Shown here: piece by piece, positions 41,696-51,081 of the stretch
How the letters are laid out: every line of letters starts with the position of its first letter
Numbering within the stretch: the first letter of the stretch is position 1
NCBI RefSeq assembly: GCF_901709675.1
Contig: NC_051102.1
Span: 10,735,412-10,799,411 of the forward strand
Source of the DNA: Syngnathus acus
Lineage: Eukaryota; Chordata; Actinopteri; Syngnathiformes; Syngnathidae
Direction: 5' to 3'
DNA: 64,000 nucleotides
Notes under the pieces: model-generated
Seen by the model: only the letters and a program-made list of their open reading frames with translations
Told to the model about the DNA's origin: nothing
Databases searched by the model: none
Translations under genes and position numbers: made by a program

Positions 41696-44600
41696 ACTTT
41701 GGTAACGCTACAATATAGTTATATACGTAGATCTGTAGAATAATTGGAGCCGCCAACTGACAACGAGGCTGACGTCAGCGGCGCACCTACGTCCGGAATC
41801 GGCAGCTGTGTTTTTTTTTTTTTTTCTCGACTCAGAGGATGAAAATTCCGGTGGATTTAATGATTTGGAGTGACACGGATGGTTCGTTAAAATTGTTTTT
41901 TTATATTACATTTATTTGATATATCTAGTGTGACGTCCGCGGCGCACGTAGTCTTTCCGGTGTTACATATCAAGTTGCTACCACGTTAGCTTGCTCCCCG
42001 TCTCGAGTTACGACTGTTATTGTAAGGTGAGTTGCGCAGTTTTGTGTTTCGCGACTGCAGATTCGTCACAGCGACTTGGATTCCAAAACTGTTCAAATTC
42101 TCAATAAAAACGCTGAATGAAACGTCTCGTTTGTATTTCCGACTGGCTGCAAAAATAGTAAACACAATAGAAAAGTCATCAACGGGATTTGAACCCGTGA
42201 TGCAAAGAAATAAGAAATGTACGCTAGGCAGAGCTTTACCCGCTATGCTATCGTGACACACGGCAAGAGTACCAGATCATGTTAAATATAGCCAACAACA
42301 CTAAATTACGCGTTGACCTGACCCGCCCATGTCTAATGTTACCATTGCCTGATGGGAGCTCAGCATCAGCTGTCATGTGATGGTTGGATGCTTTTAAGGT
42401 AAGCCAGTTGTAACAGAGAAGAATGCGCATGTTTTTTTTTTAAGTGCTTATAAAAAGAAAGAAAAAGTGGCTCCAGACCATTTTAGCCAATTTGGTTGTC
42501 ACTTTCAATCTCAAACTATTTATAGTATACAGGAATAAATAATGACCTCAAATGTAATGTGCATGTTAACAAAAAGGTCAAAACTGCATAAAAGATACAC
42601 ATTTGCAACGTCGCCCTACAGCGTAATTACCGACATTTAATGCTTTGCGCCTGTAAACATTAAAGATGATAATGAAACAACGACGCCCATACTATAGCGC
42701 ACATGCAGACGTGAGGAGCGTAGAATTCAAATAAACTCTCGATTTTATTCCATCAGTGTGGTGAAGAATTGAACTGCAAACGCATCCAAGTCACGAGTGT
42801 AGCAGAGTTAATGCTGATGACTTTGAGTTCAACAAGTCTCTGGTCTGCTTGAGCTGCTCCAATAAACGATCAAGTGTACGTACATTCCGTGTTCCATGAG
42901 TGAGGGTTCCATAGTAAAGTGGTTTGTGCTCTGCACTCTCACCCCAGCAACCCGAGTTCAAATCTCGGTGGAACCCAAAATACATTTTATCATGGGCCTA
43001 TTTGCGGGTCTGGACCCGCCCTCACCCCCACTTTCTGGTTGGCTGTTTGATCTGTGACGTCACTCGGACACACTATTAGGTACACCGCCATTTTCAGGTG
43101 TTCCTAATAACAGGCCACTTCATTAGGGAAAAATCATGGTCAAAGCTTAAAGAAAGTGAAAAGTGCCACACCCGCCCTCACCCCCACTATCTGATTGGCT
43201 GGGAATCACACGGACACTCTATTAGGTACACCGCCATTTTCAAGTGTACCTAATAACAGGCCACTTTATTAGGGAAATATCATGGTCAAAGGTCACAGGG
43301 CCGCGTTCCAACATGATTTCCAAGATTCCCTCGTTAACGCACCTGCGTGAAAAGTTTTAGCTCCTTTCACGTTCTGCAGGAGCTAAAACTTTTCACGCAG
43401 GTGCACTTAACGAGGGAATCACACGGACACTCCATTAGGTACACCGCCATTTTCAAGTGGACCTAATAACAGGCCACTTTATTAGGGAAATATCATGGTC
43501 AAAGGTCACAGGTGTCAAGCTCTAGTCCTCGGGGCCGCGTTCCAATATGTTTTGCAAGTTACCCTCGTTAAGTGCACCTGCGTGAAAACTTTTAGCCACT
43601 TTCACGTTCTGCAGGAGCTAAAAGTTTTCACGCAGGTGCACTTAACGAGGGAATCACACGGACACTCCATCAGGTACACCGCCATTTTCAAGTGGACCTA
43701 ATAACTGGCCACTTTATTAGGGAAATACCATGGTCAAAGGTCACAGGTGTCAAGCTCTAGTTCTTGGGGCCGCGTTCCAATATGTTTTGCAAGTTACCCT
43801 CGTTAAGCGCACCTGCGTGAAAACTTTTAGCCACTTTCACGTTCTGCAGGAGCTAAAACTTTTCACGCAGGTGCACTTAACGAGGGAATCACACGGACAC
43901 TCCATTAGGTACACCGCCATTTTCAAGTGGACCTAATAACAGGCCACTTTATTAGGGAAATATCATGGTCAAAGGTCACAGGTGTCAAGCTCTAGTTCTC
44001 GGGGCCGCGTTCCAATATGTTTTGCAAGTTACCCTCGTTAAGTGCACCTGCGTGAAAACTTTTAGCCACTTTCACGTTCTGCAGGAGCTAAAAGTTTTCA
44101 CGCAGGTGCACTTAACGAGGGAATCACACGGACACTCCATTAGGTACACCGCCATTTTCAAGTGTACCTAATAACAGGCCACTTTATTAGGGAAATATCA
44201 TGGTCAAAGGTCACAGGTGTCAAGCTCTAGTTCTTGGGGCCGCGTTCCAATATGTTTTGCAAGTTACCCTCGTTAAGTGCACCTGCGTGAAAACTTTTAG
44301 CCACTTTCACGTTCTGCAGGAGCTAAAAGTTTTCACGCAGGTGCACTTAACGAGGGAATCACACGGACACTCCATTAGGTACACCGCCATTTTCAAGTGG
44401 ACCTAATAACAGGCCACTTTATTAGGGAAATATCATGGTCAAAGGTCACAGGTGTCAAGCTCTAGTTCTCGGGGCCGCGTTCCAATATGTTTTGCAAGTG
44501 ACCCTCGTTAAGTGCACCTGCGTGAAAACTTTTAGCCACTTTCACGTTCTGCAGGAGCTAAAAGTTTTCACGCAGGTGCACTTAACGAGGGAATCACACG

Positions 44601-47124
44601 GACACTCCATTAGGTACACCGCCATTTTCAAGTGGACCTAATAACAGGCCACTTTATTAGGGAAATATCATGGTCAAAGGTCACAGGTGTCAAGCTCTAG
44701 TCCTCGGGGCCGCGTTCCAATATGTTTTGCAAGTTACCCTCGTTAAGTGCACCTGCGTGAAAACTTTTAGCCACTTTCACGTTCTGCAGGAGCTAAAACT
44801 TTTCACGCAGGTGCACTTAACGAGGGAATCACACGGACACTCCATTAGGTACACCGCCATTTTCAAGTGTACCTAATAACAGGCCACTTTATTAGGGAAA
44901 TATCATGGTCAAAGGTCACAGGTGTCAAGCTCTAGTCCTCGGGGCCGCGTTCCAATATGTTTTGCAAGTTACCCTCGTTAAGTGCACCTGCGTGAAAACT
45001 TTTAGCCACTTTCACGTTCTGCAGGAGCTAAAACTTTTCACGCAGGTGCACTTAACGAGGGAATCACACGGACACTCCATTAGGTACACCGCCATTTTCA
45101 AGTGTACCTAATAACAGGCCACTTTATTAGGGAAATATCATGGTCAAAGGTCACAGGTGTCAAGCTCTAGTCCTCGGGGGCCGCGTTCCAATATGTTTTC
45201 CAAGTTACCCTCGTTAAGCGCACCTGCGTGAAAACTTTTAGCCACTTTCACGTTCTGCAGGAGCTAAAAGTTTTCACGCAGGTGCACTTAACGAGGGAAT
45301 CACACGGACACTCCATTAGGTACACCGCCATTTTCAAGTGGACCTAATAACTGGCCACTTTATTAGGGAAATATCATGGTCAAAGGTCACAGGTGTCAAG
45401 CTCTAGTTCTTGGGGCCGCGTTCCAATATGTTTTGCAAGTGACCCTCGTTAAGCGCACCTGCGTGAAAACTTTTAGCCACTTTCACGTTCTGCAGGAGCT
45501 AAAAGTTTTCACGCAGGTGCACTTAACGAGGGAATCACACGGACACTCCATTAGGTACACCGCCATTTTCAAGTGGACCTAATAACAGGCCACTTTATTA
45601 GGGAAATATCATGGTCAAAGGTCACAGGTGTCAAGCTCTAGTCCTCGGGGCCGCGTTCCAATATGTTTTCCAAGTTACCCTCGTTAAGTGCACCTGCGTG
45701 AAAACTTTTAGCCACTTTCACGTTCTGCAGGAGCTAGAAGTTTTCACGCAGGTGCACTTAACGAGGGAATCACACGGACACTCCATTAGGTACGCCGCCA
45801 TTTTCAAGTGTACCTAATAACAGGCCACTTTATTAGGGAAATATCATGGTCAAAGGTCACAGGTGTCAAGCTCTAGTTCTTGGGGCCGCGTTCCAATATG
45901 TTTTGCAAGTGACCCTCGTTAAGCGCACCTGCGTGAAAACTTTTAGCCACTTTCACGTTCTGCAGGAGCTAAAAGTTTTCACGCAGGTGCACTTAACGAG
46001 GGAATCACACGGACACTCCATTAGGTACACCGCCATTTTCAAGTGGACCTAATAACAGGCCACTTTATTAGGGAAATATCATGTCCAAAGCTGAACTGAA
46101 AGTGAAAAGTGCCACACCCGCCCTCACCCCCACCTCCTGATTGGCTGGTTCATCTGTGACGTCACACGGACACTCCATTAGATACACTACCAGTTTCAAG
46201 TGTACCTAATAACTTGATGCATTTTTTGTACGTGTCAAGAATGTGTATTTGACTGCTTGCTCTTTATTTTGGCGGACACCAACACGTAAAACACATATAC
46301 ATATTGTCATATAAAGCAGTTAACCAAATGTCAGATTTTTGTTTTCATGCCCAAAAAAATAAAAACAAGGAATAAAACACCAGACAAGTTTTCACAGGTT
46401 TTAATGTTTATTCAAATAAAGTAAATTTCAAACCAGCAATCTAATGTGAAATTGCAGTAGATATATTGGATAACAATATTTTGGCGTATATATGCATACA
46501 CGTTCAAGATGACCCAAAGAGAAGCATCACCTCCCCGTTGTTGCATAACGGCGCATCCCTTCATGCAATAGTTAGCCGTTAAGCTTGGAGAAAACGTGCA
46601 TAAAAGAAGTGGTGTTTCACTGAGTGGTTCTTTCTTTTCTCTCGACACCTACTGGTTGAAGTCATATGAACTGAAAGATTCGTTCTCTTTAACGAATCGT
46701 TGACACACGAGCCAACACTATCGCATGACAGCTGATGCTGAGCTCCCATCAGGCAATGGTAGCATTAGCCCCCCGCCCCTAACCTCTTTTGTCACCACCA
46801 GAGGCCCAATCCAGCGCCATGATGTTTGACTGCCACTACCTGGAACTGTCAGCCTCGCTGGAACACGGCACCAACGAGCTGCTGGAGGCGGCCGTTCGAG
46901 CTGCGAGGGGCGACTGCGTGGGACCCAACTGGGCAGACGGTGACCCCGGTTCAGGACGCAGGGAAAGCTTGACCAGCCGGGCCAAGCGCTTTCTGGCCGG
47001 GCTCGTGCCACGCTCCTATGGACGAGAGCGTGACAGAGGACGCTACCGAGAGATGAGTCGCCACCGGGGCAGCAAGATCCTTCGGCAGAAATCGCGCTCC
47101 TGCCACGACCTCAGCGCACTGTGA
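27820..47124 (+). CDS. rem2: REM2, RGK-family GTP-binding protein
   Basis: Five coding exons, 27820-27834, 29095-29428, 30436-30509, 37274-37451 and 46802-47124, join in frame to 307 codons plus TGA. The amino part holds LRRGSTPLPVKHQLRRE, a REM2-type phosphosite region. The G domain shows GQNGVGKSS (P-loop), DNWKQ where ordinary Ras proteins have DxxG (an RGK hallmark), ILVFSVTDRRSF, NKSD (G4) and LELSASL (G5). The tail has SLTSRAKRFLAGLVPR and ends KSRSCHDLSAL, the RGK carboxy-terminal motif; there is no CAAX box. The family is known to inhibit voltage-gated calcium channels and to act in neuronal plasticity at the membrane. The tiny first exon (MAADQ) is placed by its Kozak context AACCATGG, its donor CAGGTAAGG and the in-frame acceptor CTAG at 29094; a start at 29101 is the alternative. 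The last intron (9.4 kb) carries the satellite block. Confidence 0.9.
27906..27921. repeat. (CG)n tract
   Basis: An alternating C-G run of about 16 bases, followed by CACACGCACA, in the first rem2 intron. Alternating purine-pyrimidine of this kind can adopt Z-DNA. Confidence 0.8.
28489..28661. mobile_element. TA-flanked palindromic MITE, copy 2 (inverted)
   Basis: Same family as 20191-20363, in the opposite orientation, inside the first rem2 intron. Ends are TACCGTAATTTTCGGAC and GTCCGAAAATTACGGTA. The two arms are more alike here than in copy 1. Confidence 0.88.
31497..31590. repeat. hAT-like MITE fragment
   Basis: It begins AGGTGTCAAACTCAAGG and continues GGGGCCAGATGCGGCCCACC and TTTTATGTGGCCCG. 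This matches one end of the elements at 35712 and 39630. The other end is missing or too decayed to see. Confidence 0.6.
33245..33485 (-). repeat. Dispersed ATCC-type repeat, reversed copy
   Basis: Read on the minus strand it contains TTCATTTTCTATAGCGCATG, then TTCACCCTGGACTGGTCGC and the ACAAACAATATTCACATTCG region. This order is characteristic of the dispersed fish repeat also seen at 26516. The segment also includes a GGCC/GGGC-rich run at 33280-33303. Confidence 0.45.
33486..33658. mobile_element. TA-flanked palindromic MITE, copy 3
   Basis: Same family and orientation as 20191-20363, 173 bp, flanked by TA, inside rem2. It abuts the dispersed repeat that ends at about 33485, so one element may have inserted at the edge of the other. 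Confidence 0.88.
33751..33789. repeat. (GGGA)n microsatellite
   Basis: About nine GGGA/GGAG units in a rem2 intron. The G-rich strand could form a quadruplex. Confidence 0.9.
35712..36002. mobile_element. hAT-like MITE, about 290 bp
   Basis: The ends are AGTGTCAAACTCATTTTTG and CTTGAGTTTGACACCT, inverted relative to each other. Internal landmarks are GGGGGCCGCAT and GCGGGCCACATAAAATGATG. There is no ORF. It is inside rem2 and related to 39630-39950. Confidence 0.75.
36005..36215 (-). repeat. Dispersed ATCC-type repeat, reversed fragment
   Basis: The minus strand shows GTCATGAGTGAGATGGAGCG and TATCCCAGCTGACTTAGACGG, followed by the TTCACACACATATTCAGGGC region. It is a diverged member of the family at 33245-33485. 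Confidence 0.4.
39630..39950. mobile_element. hAT-like MITE, about 320 bp
   Basis: Ends are CAGGGGTGTCAAACTCATTT and CCTTGAGTTTGACACCTG. Internal landmarks are GGCGGGCCGCATTCTTTCGG and GCGGGCCACATAAAATGATG, shared with 35712-36002. No 8-bp target duplication is clear. Confidence 0.75.
41642..41692. repeat. (CA)n(TA)n microsatellite
   Basis: About eight CA units run directly into about 17 TA units in the last rem2 intron. Confidence 0.95.
41768..41965. repeat. Direct repeat of a TGACGTC-containing block
   Basis: CTGACGTCAGCGGCGCACC at about 41770 and GTGACGTCCGCGGCGCACG at about 41930 are near-identical, in direct orientation and about 160 bp apart. Both contain a CRE-like TGACGTC core in otherwise AT-rich intron. 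Confidence 0.55.
42175..42257 (-). tRNA. tRNA-like sequence, probable pseudogene
   Basis: Read on the minus strand it begins GTCACGATAGCATAGCGGG, a perfect A-box-like TAGCATAGCGGG, and ends ACGGGTTCAAATCCCGTTG ATGAC, with a good T stem-loop and B box. The acceptor arms pair GTCA/TGAC but the inner pairs are broken. The middle is AT-rich and gives no clean anticodon stem. It is likely a tRNA-derived retroposon or decayed tRNA rather than a working gene. Confidence 0.45.
42333..42383 (+). repeat. Left arm of long inverted repeat
   Basis: The arm includes CCATTGCCTGATGGGAGCTC and continues AGCATCAGCTGTCATG. It is the reverse complement of 46719-46768 apart from about three mismatches, and the arms enclose 4.3 kb including the satellite. 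Confidence 0.85.
42905..42975 (+). tRNA. tRNA-like sequence, Glu(CTC)-like loop, probable pseudogene
   Basis: The acceptor arms GGTTCCA and TGGAACC pair perfectly. The T arm CCGAG-TTCAAAT-CTCGG is perfect. The D-arm region reads TAGTAAAGTGGTTTGTGC, with an A-box match. The putative anticodon loop CTCTCAC gives CTC (Glu), but its stem CTGCA/CCCAG has two mismatched pairs, and the acceptor end resembles tRNA-Val. It is 71 nt without CCA. A decayed or chimeric tRNA copy is more likely than a functional gene. Confidence 0.45.
43015..43280 (+). repeat. Two flanking monomers without the hairpin
   Basis: Two units carry CCGCCCTCACCCCCACT, TGATTGGCTG or a variant, then CGGACAC-CTATTAGGTACACC-GCCATTTTCA and CTAATAACAGGCCACTT. 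They share their second half with the 235-bp monomers but lack the long palindrome. The same type reappears after the array at 46080-46213. Confidence 0.75.
43281..46079 (+). repeat. 235-bp hairpin-bearing satellite, 12 copies
   Basis: Twelve head-to-tail monomers start near 43281, 43494, 43729, 43964, 44199, 44434, 44669, 44904, 45139, 45375, 45610 and 45845. The first is 213 bp, one is 236 and the rest are 235. Each contains an inverted repeat of about 35 bp per arm (CCCTCGTTAAGTGCACCTGC paired with GCAGGTGCACTTAACGAGGG and the adjoining AAAACTTTTAGC/GCTAAAAGTTTT) around a short loop with TTTCACGTTCTGC. Identity between copies is very high. The period is not a multiple of three, and the 68-codon frame in each copy stops within the unit, so it is not coding. 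The array lies in the last rem2 intron. Confidence 0.95.
46080..46213 (+). repeat. Flanking monomer after the array
   Basis: It carries CCGCCCTCACCCCCACC, CTGATTGGCTGG, TGTGACGTCACACGGACAC, then TTAGATACACTACCAGTTTC and GTACCTAATAACTTG. It is the hairpin-less monomer type with a more diverged right end. Confidence 0.7.
46719..46768 (-). repeat. Right arm of long inverted repeat
   Basis: This is the reverse complement of 42333-42383 with about three mismatches. It ends 33 bp before the last rem2 exon at 46802, so it lies where the branch point of that intron is expected. Confidence 0.85.
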
Positions 47125-48403
47125 CATCCAATACATGCATACAAGCTCAACACACACTCCAACACTTGTGCGTGCGTGCGGACACACATCAGACATGCTA
47201 CGGATGGAATGTCAAATGAAAGAGGAGAAGTAGGACAAGGCACAATTGTACATGCTTGAAGCTCACATTCTGCATGTCCATTTGGAGATAAACCATTTGA
47301 TTTCGAGTACTGATGAAAACAAAGGAGCAATGTCAAAGTACATCAAGAATAAGCTCTGAAAACAAAAACAAAGAGACCAACACAGGAAACAAAACTGCCA
47401 TCGTTTAACAATAAGAAGGAATAGTAAATGACTCAAAATATGTTTAATCACTGGAGTTAAGATCCAACAATAATCGGTGTTCACTCCATCACACAACAAA
47501 GTACAAGCATATTTCATGTTTCACCTCAGGAGGTTTCATTTTTAATCTTATATTTTCTTTTTATTATTATTAAGATCACCGCAGTACCATGTATTTTACA
47601 AAGCATGATTATTTTGCAAATTTTAAGGGACGGAAGATAAGTGGTGTGATTACTTTTGTTCCTTTCTTCATGAGTGCAGGGTCTTTACAGTATTTTTTAT
47701 TTATGTTGTATTATTACTTTCTTTTTCATTTTTAACATGTAAGATTTCTACTGTCCCGACTTTGACCCCATTTAATGATCTATAAAGGATAGAATTAAAC
47801 GGCCACATAGCACATGCTTCATATGACCTAATGGGAGATGCAGACGGAAGGAGACAGAACGCCGGATTGATGGATGTCACAAATAGACACACGATCAAGT
47901 AGCACGCACTGATGACGTAGACTGATAGAAACCTAATGTAAACATTTTTTGTGGATCCTATTTTATAGCATGCTCAGTAGGTGGCTGGCCCTGTAGGTTC
48001 ATGGATTTACTGTACCTCACTGGCCAATAGGTAACGCACAATCTAGCTAGCAAAACCATTGCAAATGCAAGACCCTTTATTTCACATTGATACATTTGTA
48101 TGCCTTTCTTCGTCCTCGGTTTCCGAAAAAGGTGTTTCTCGTCATTGTTCACCTCTTCGTGTTGCTCAAGCCATATGATTGCAACATAAGCAATCAGTAC
48201 AGAGAACCCTTTACTGCAGGAAGAGGAGTAAAAAAGGTGACTTAATTTGTTCATCGAGGGGAAAAAAAAAAAGAAAGAAAAAAAAGAACAAATCTGAACG
48301 TTTGATGTTTTCATGTTTCTCTTTCCATCCACTGGCATTATTATTAGCATTGGCCTATTTGTTTGTCATAGTCTGCTGAGCACTCACACATCTCTCCACT
48401 GAG

Positions 48404-48409
48404 AATAAA
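48404..48409 (+). terminator. Candidate rem2 poly(A) signal
   Basis: AATAAA in GAGAATAAACTTTTG, 1.28 kb after the rem2 stop, followed about 20 bp later by the T/G-rich TGTTGGTATTGTGTTTTC. Confidence 0.45.
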
Positions 48410-51021
48410 CTTTTGTTTGAAATTCCAATGTTGGTATTGTGTTTTCTTTTGAAATCATTCTCCTTTATAAATTGGATTTACTAGATGACACAACAGTTGG
48501 TTAAATTAGCAATTTGTTTGCTTCCAAGCGGGAAAAATGTCCGTTTTATCCAATGCCAAGTGCAAAGGTTTTTCATTGACAACTCAACTTTATAAAAAAA
48601 ATGGTGGCGTCAGACATAATTCCAAGATGACAAATCGAACACATCTTGTGAGTTAGCATTTAAAACTCTTATGACATACAGTAGACTCTCGTTGATTCTC
48701 CCAACAGTGAACTTCCTCTGACCTCATGGAAATTGACAGCCAGCATAAAAACATACAAATCCCATTCCATAAATAGTCGAGGAGCTGTCAGCGCTTAGAG
48801 AAGCTATCCCTTTCCTGGCAGTCTGTAAAACTATGAGGATAAATAGACATGAGCAATTGGAGGTCCAACTAGCAAAGGGCTCCCGTATGGGACACTTTTT
48901 AATTTCCCTACTACATCCTGGAAGGTCAGAATTGTTGAACAGTAAAACGTGGGTGGGTCAACCACATCCATAACCACATCACAAGCTGCCATTTTGAGTT
49001 GACATACTATCAAGGGGCTGGCTCCATTTGAGGACTCTTGAGAGGAAGAAAAAACTGGCAAAGAGACAGGTTGGAAAAAAGTGAGTGAGAGGTAGAGAGA
49101 ATGAGAGAGGAGGTCAGAGAAATGCTTTGAGGAGGAATGGTTGCTTGGAGACTGTTGTCTAGGAGATCATGAGTCCTTTGCTATCTCGATTGTCCTATAT
49201 ATTAATGTTGAGCTTCTCCTGTTTTACTTTTTCAACCAGTAGATGAATACGACATCATGAGAGCTCAAGAAAGAATGGCTGGGTTTTTGGGTTTTTTTTC
49301 GGTTGGATTTGATTTCACAAACAATAAGATACAATTTCATTTTGTGACACCAGTTCACTCTCTCTCGCTGTGACAGCACTCCTCCTTTGTCTCTGACTCA
49401 TTGGGTGGGCATATACACTGTCATTTCACTGCTGGGGATGAAAAGGACTTTTTAGGATGTGGGAAGATAGACAAAAAGCGCCAATTGTTGGCCAAGGAAT
49501 TCTTTTGGAATCATTTCTCACTTGGAACCAAAGAAGGACTATTTTCAGTGCTCTTTACCAATGAGAATTTTTCCGAGATGTGGCTGGAGGAGTGTTGGTG
49601 ACTATGCTAGAATACGGTGGGCAGAGATAACAGATAAGAAAGATATGATGGGAAAAGGTCTCATTGTGATGAAGGTGATTCCATTAGGTCATTGTGTTTG
49701 GTCAAAGGTCATTGTGTCGTGCCATTTGCTTCCTACATAGCAACGAGAGAGAGACAGCTATCAAATGAATCTGGTAACAGAAGAGATGAAAAGCCCCAAG
49801 TGCCGGGGGACATTTCTAACGAGACTCAACTGGGTGTCATTTAAAATAAAAACAGACCAATAATGGCTTTAGACTGAGGCTCCAAAGCCCATCACTTGTT
49901 GAATGCAATGACAACAACAGTGAAAGAGAAGAGAAGATGCCGATGAGGCTGCCCAGTCACACTTCAGGGAGGGTTAGGAATGCTCAAGGTCAATCATCAT
50001 CTAGTTGGATTCAATGATTCATTGTGTAGCCACTCTTAGAGACAATTCAGCACATTATGTTCATTATGTTGACAGTGAGCTTAATTGAATTCGTTTCCTA
50101 TGTGAAATACCCACAAGACAAAAACAGATTAGGAACGTCATTTCTTTGTTGTGAAGGTTAATTGATCTAGTAGTTTGAACTTTCAAAAAGGTCTCTGAAC
50201 AATTACTTGATTATCCAAAATTGAAAAATCGGTTAAATCAATGAGTTGTGGATTAATTGCACCTCTAAATAAATATTCACAGATGGCTGCACTGGGGGAA
50301 GGGACTCGAGTGCCTGCCTCACCTGCATGTAGAATAAGAAAAACAAATAGAAAAACCACTTTCATTTTAGTTACTATGTGATCGGTGATTTGCAATGATT
50401 TTCTATTTGAATCCGATAGTAATTGATTTCATCATTACAACTACTACATTTGCATATTTCCACTTGAAATAAATGGGCAAGGCAGGAAGTGCAAGTATCC
50501 AGTCTTATCTCAGATTGTGCAAAAATTACACAAAGCAATATTACCATCTACTGGTACATTTACAAGTCCTACAACAGAGGATGGGGATGGGACTGTTAGC
50601 TTTTCATATTGACACTTGTCAAATGCTTGACTGATTTTCTGTTGTCAGGCTAATGTTTGTGATACAAATTTTGCTGATGGCATAAAAATCTGTCTGCACT
50701 GTGTCATTAAAAATACTTGAAATATTTATTCAAACCATAATTGATGAGAGAAGTGACGTTTCTTCACTGGCAATAACATTTGTTGAGACGGAGATACTTT
50801 TATGTGCAAAGAAGAACTGTTGTGCTGTTGGCTCAACTGGGAAATTTTCCTTTGTGGTGTGTTTGATTAATATTCATGGATTATTTGTAAGCTTTGGTAT
50901 TCATGCCATTGGTTTGGAAAACAATGGAATTCAAGAAAAGAAAAATCAGACCATAAGGGACTCCTTGTGATTCTTTCTGTACTTTAATTCATACACAAGT
51001 AATGAACCTTATTGAAGTGAT

Positions 51022-51027
51022 TTTATT
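51022..51027 (-). terminator. Candidate nop9 poly(A) signal
   Basis: TTTATT on the plus strand, which is AATAAA on the transcribed strand, lies 55 bp beyond the nop9 stop codon. Confidence 0.45.
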
Positions 51028-51081
51028 TTCAAATGTTTGAATCATTGAAGGGCAAATAGTAAACCAATGATAAAAGCCTTT

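Larger units (their letters stand above)
47125..51081. other. rem2 3' UTR and rem2-nop9 spacer
   Basis: The 3' UTR probably extends to about 48430. Beyond it I see AT-rich sequence with no open frame that looks like protein, and no clear transposon ends. The two flanking genes converge on this spacer from opposite strands. Confidence 0.5.

Noticed and set aside
43495-46052. Ten repeated 68-codon frames, one per satellite monomer, that look like a tandem gene family
   Set aside because: The 235-bp period is not a multiple of three, each frame merely follows the repeat, the peptide matches no family I know, and one copy is lost by a single-base insertion without consequence.
43281-46079. CRISPR-like array
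   Set aside because: The whole 235-bp unit is repeated with no variable spacers, and the genome is vertebrate.
50701-50970. 89-codon frame in the rem2-nop9 spacer
   Set aside because: There is no recognisable motif, and it lies in AT-rich sequence next to the nop9 3' end.
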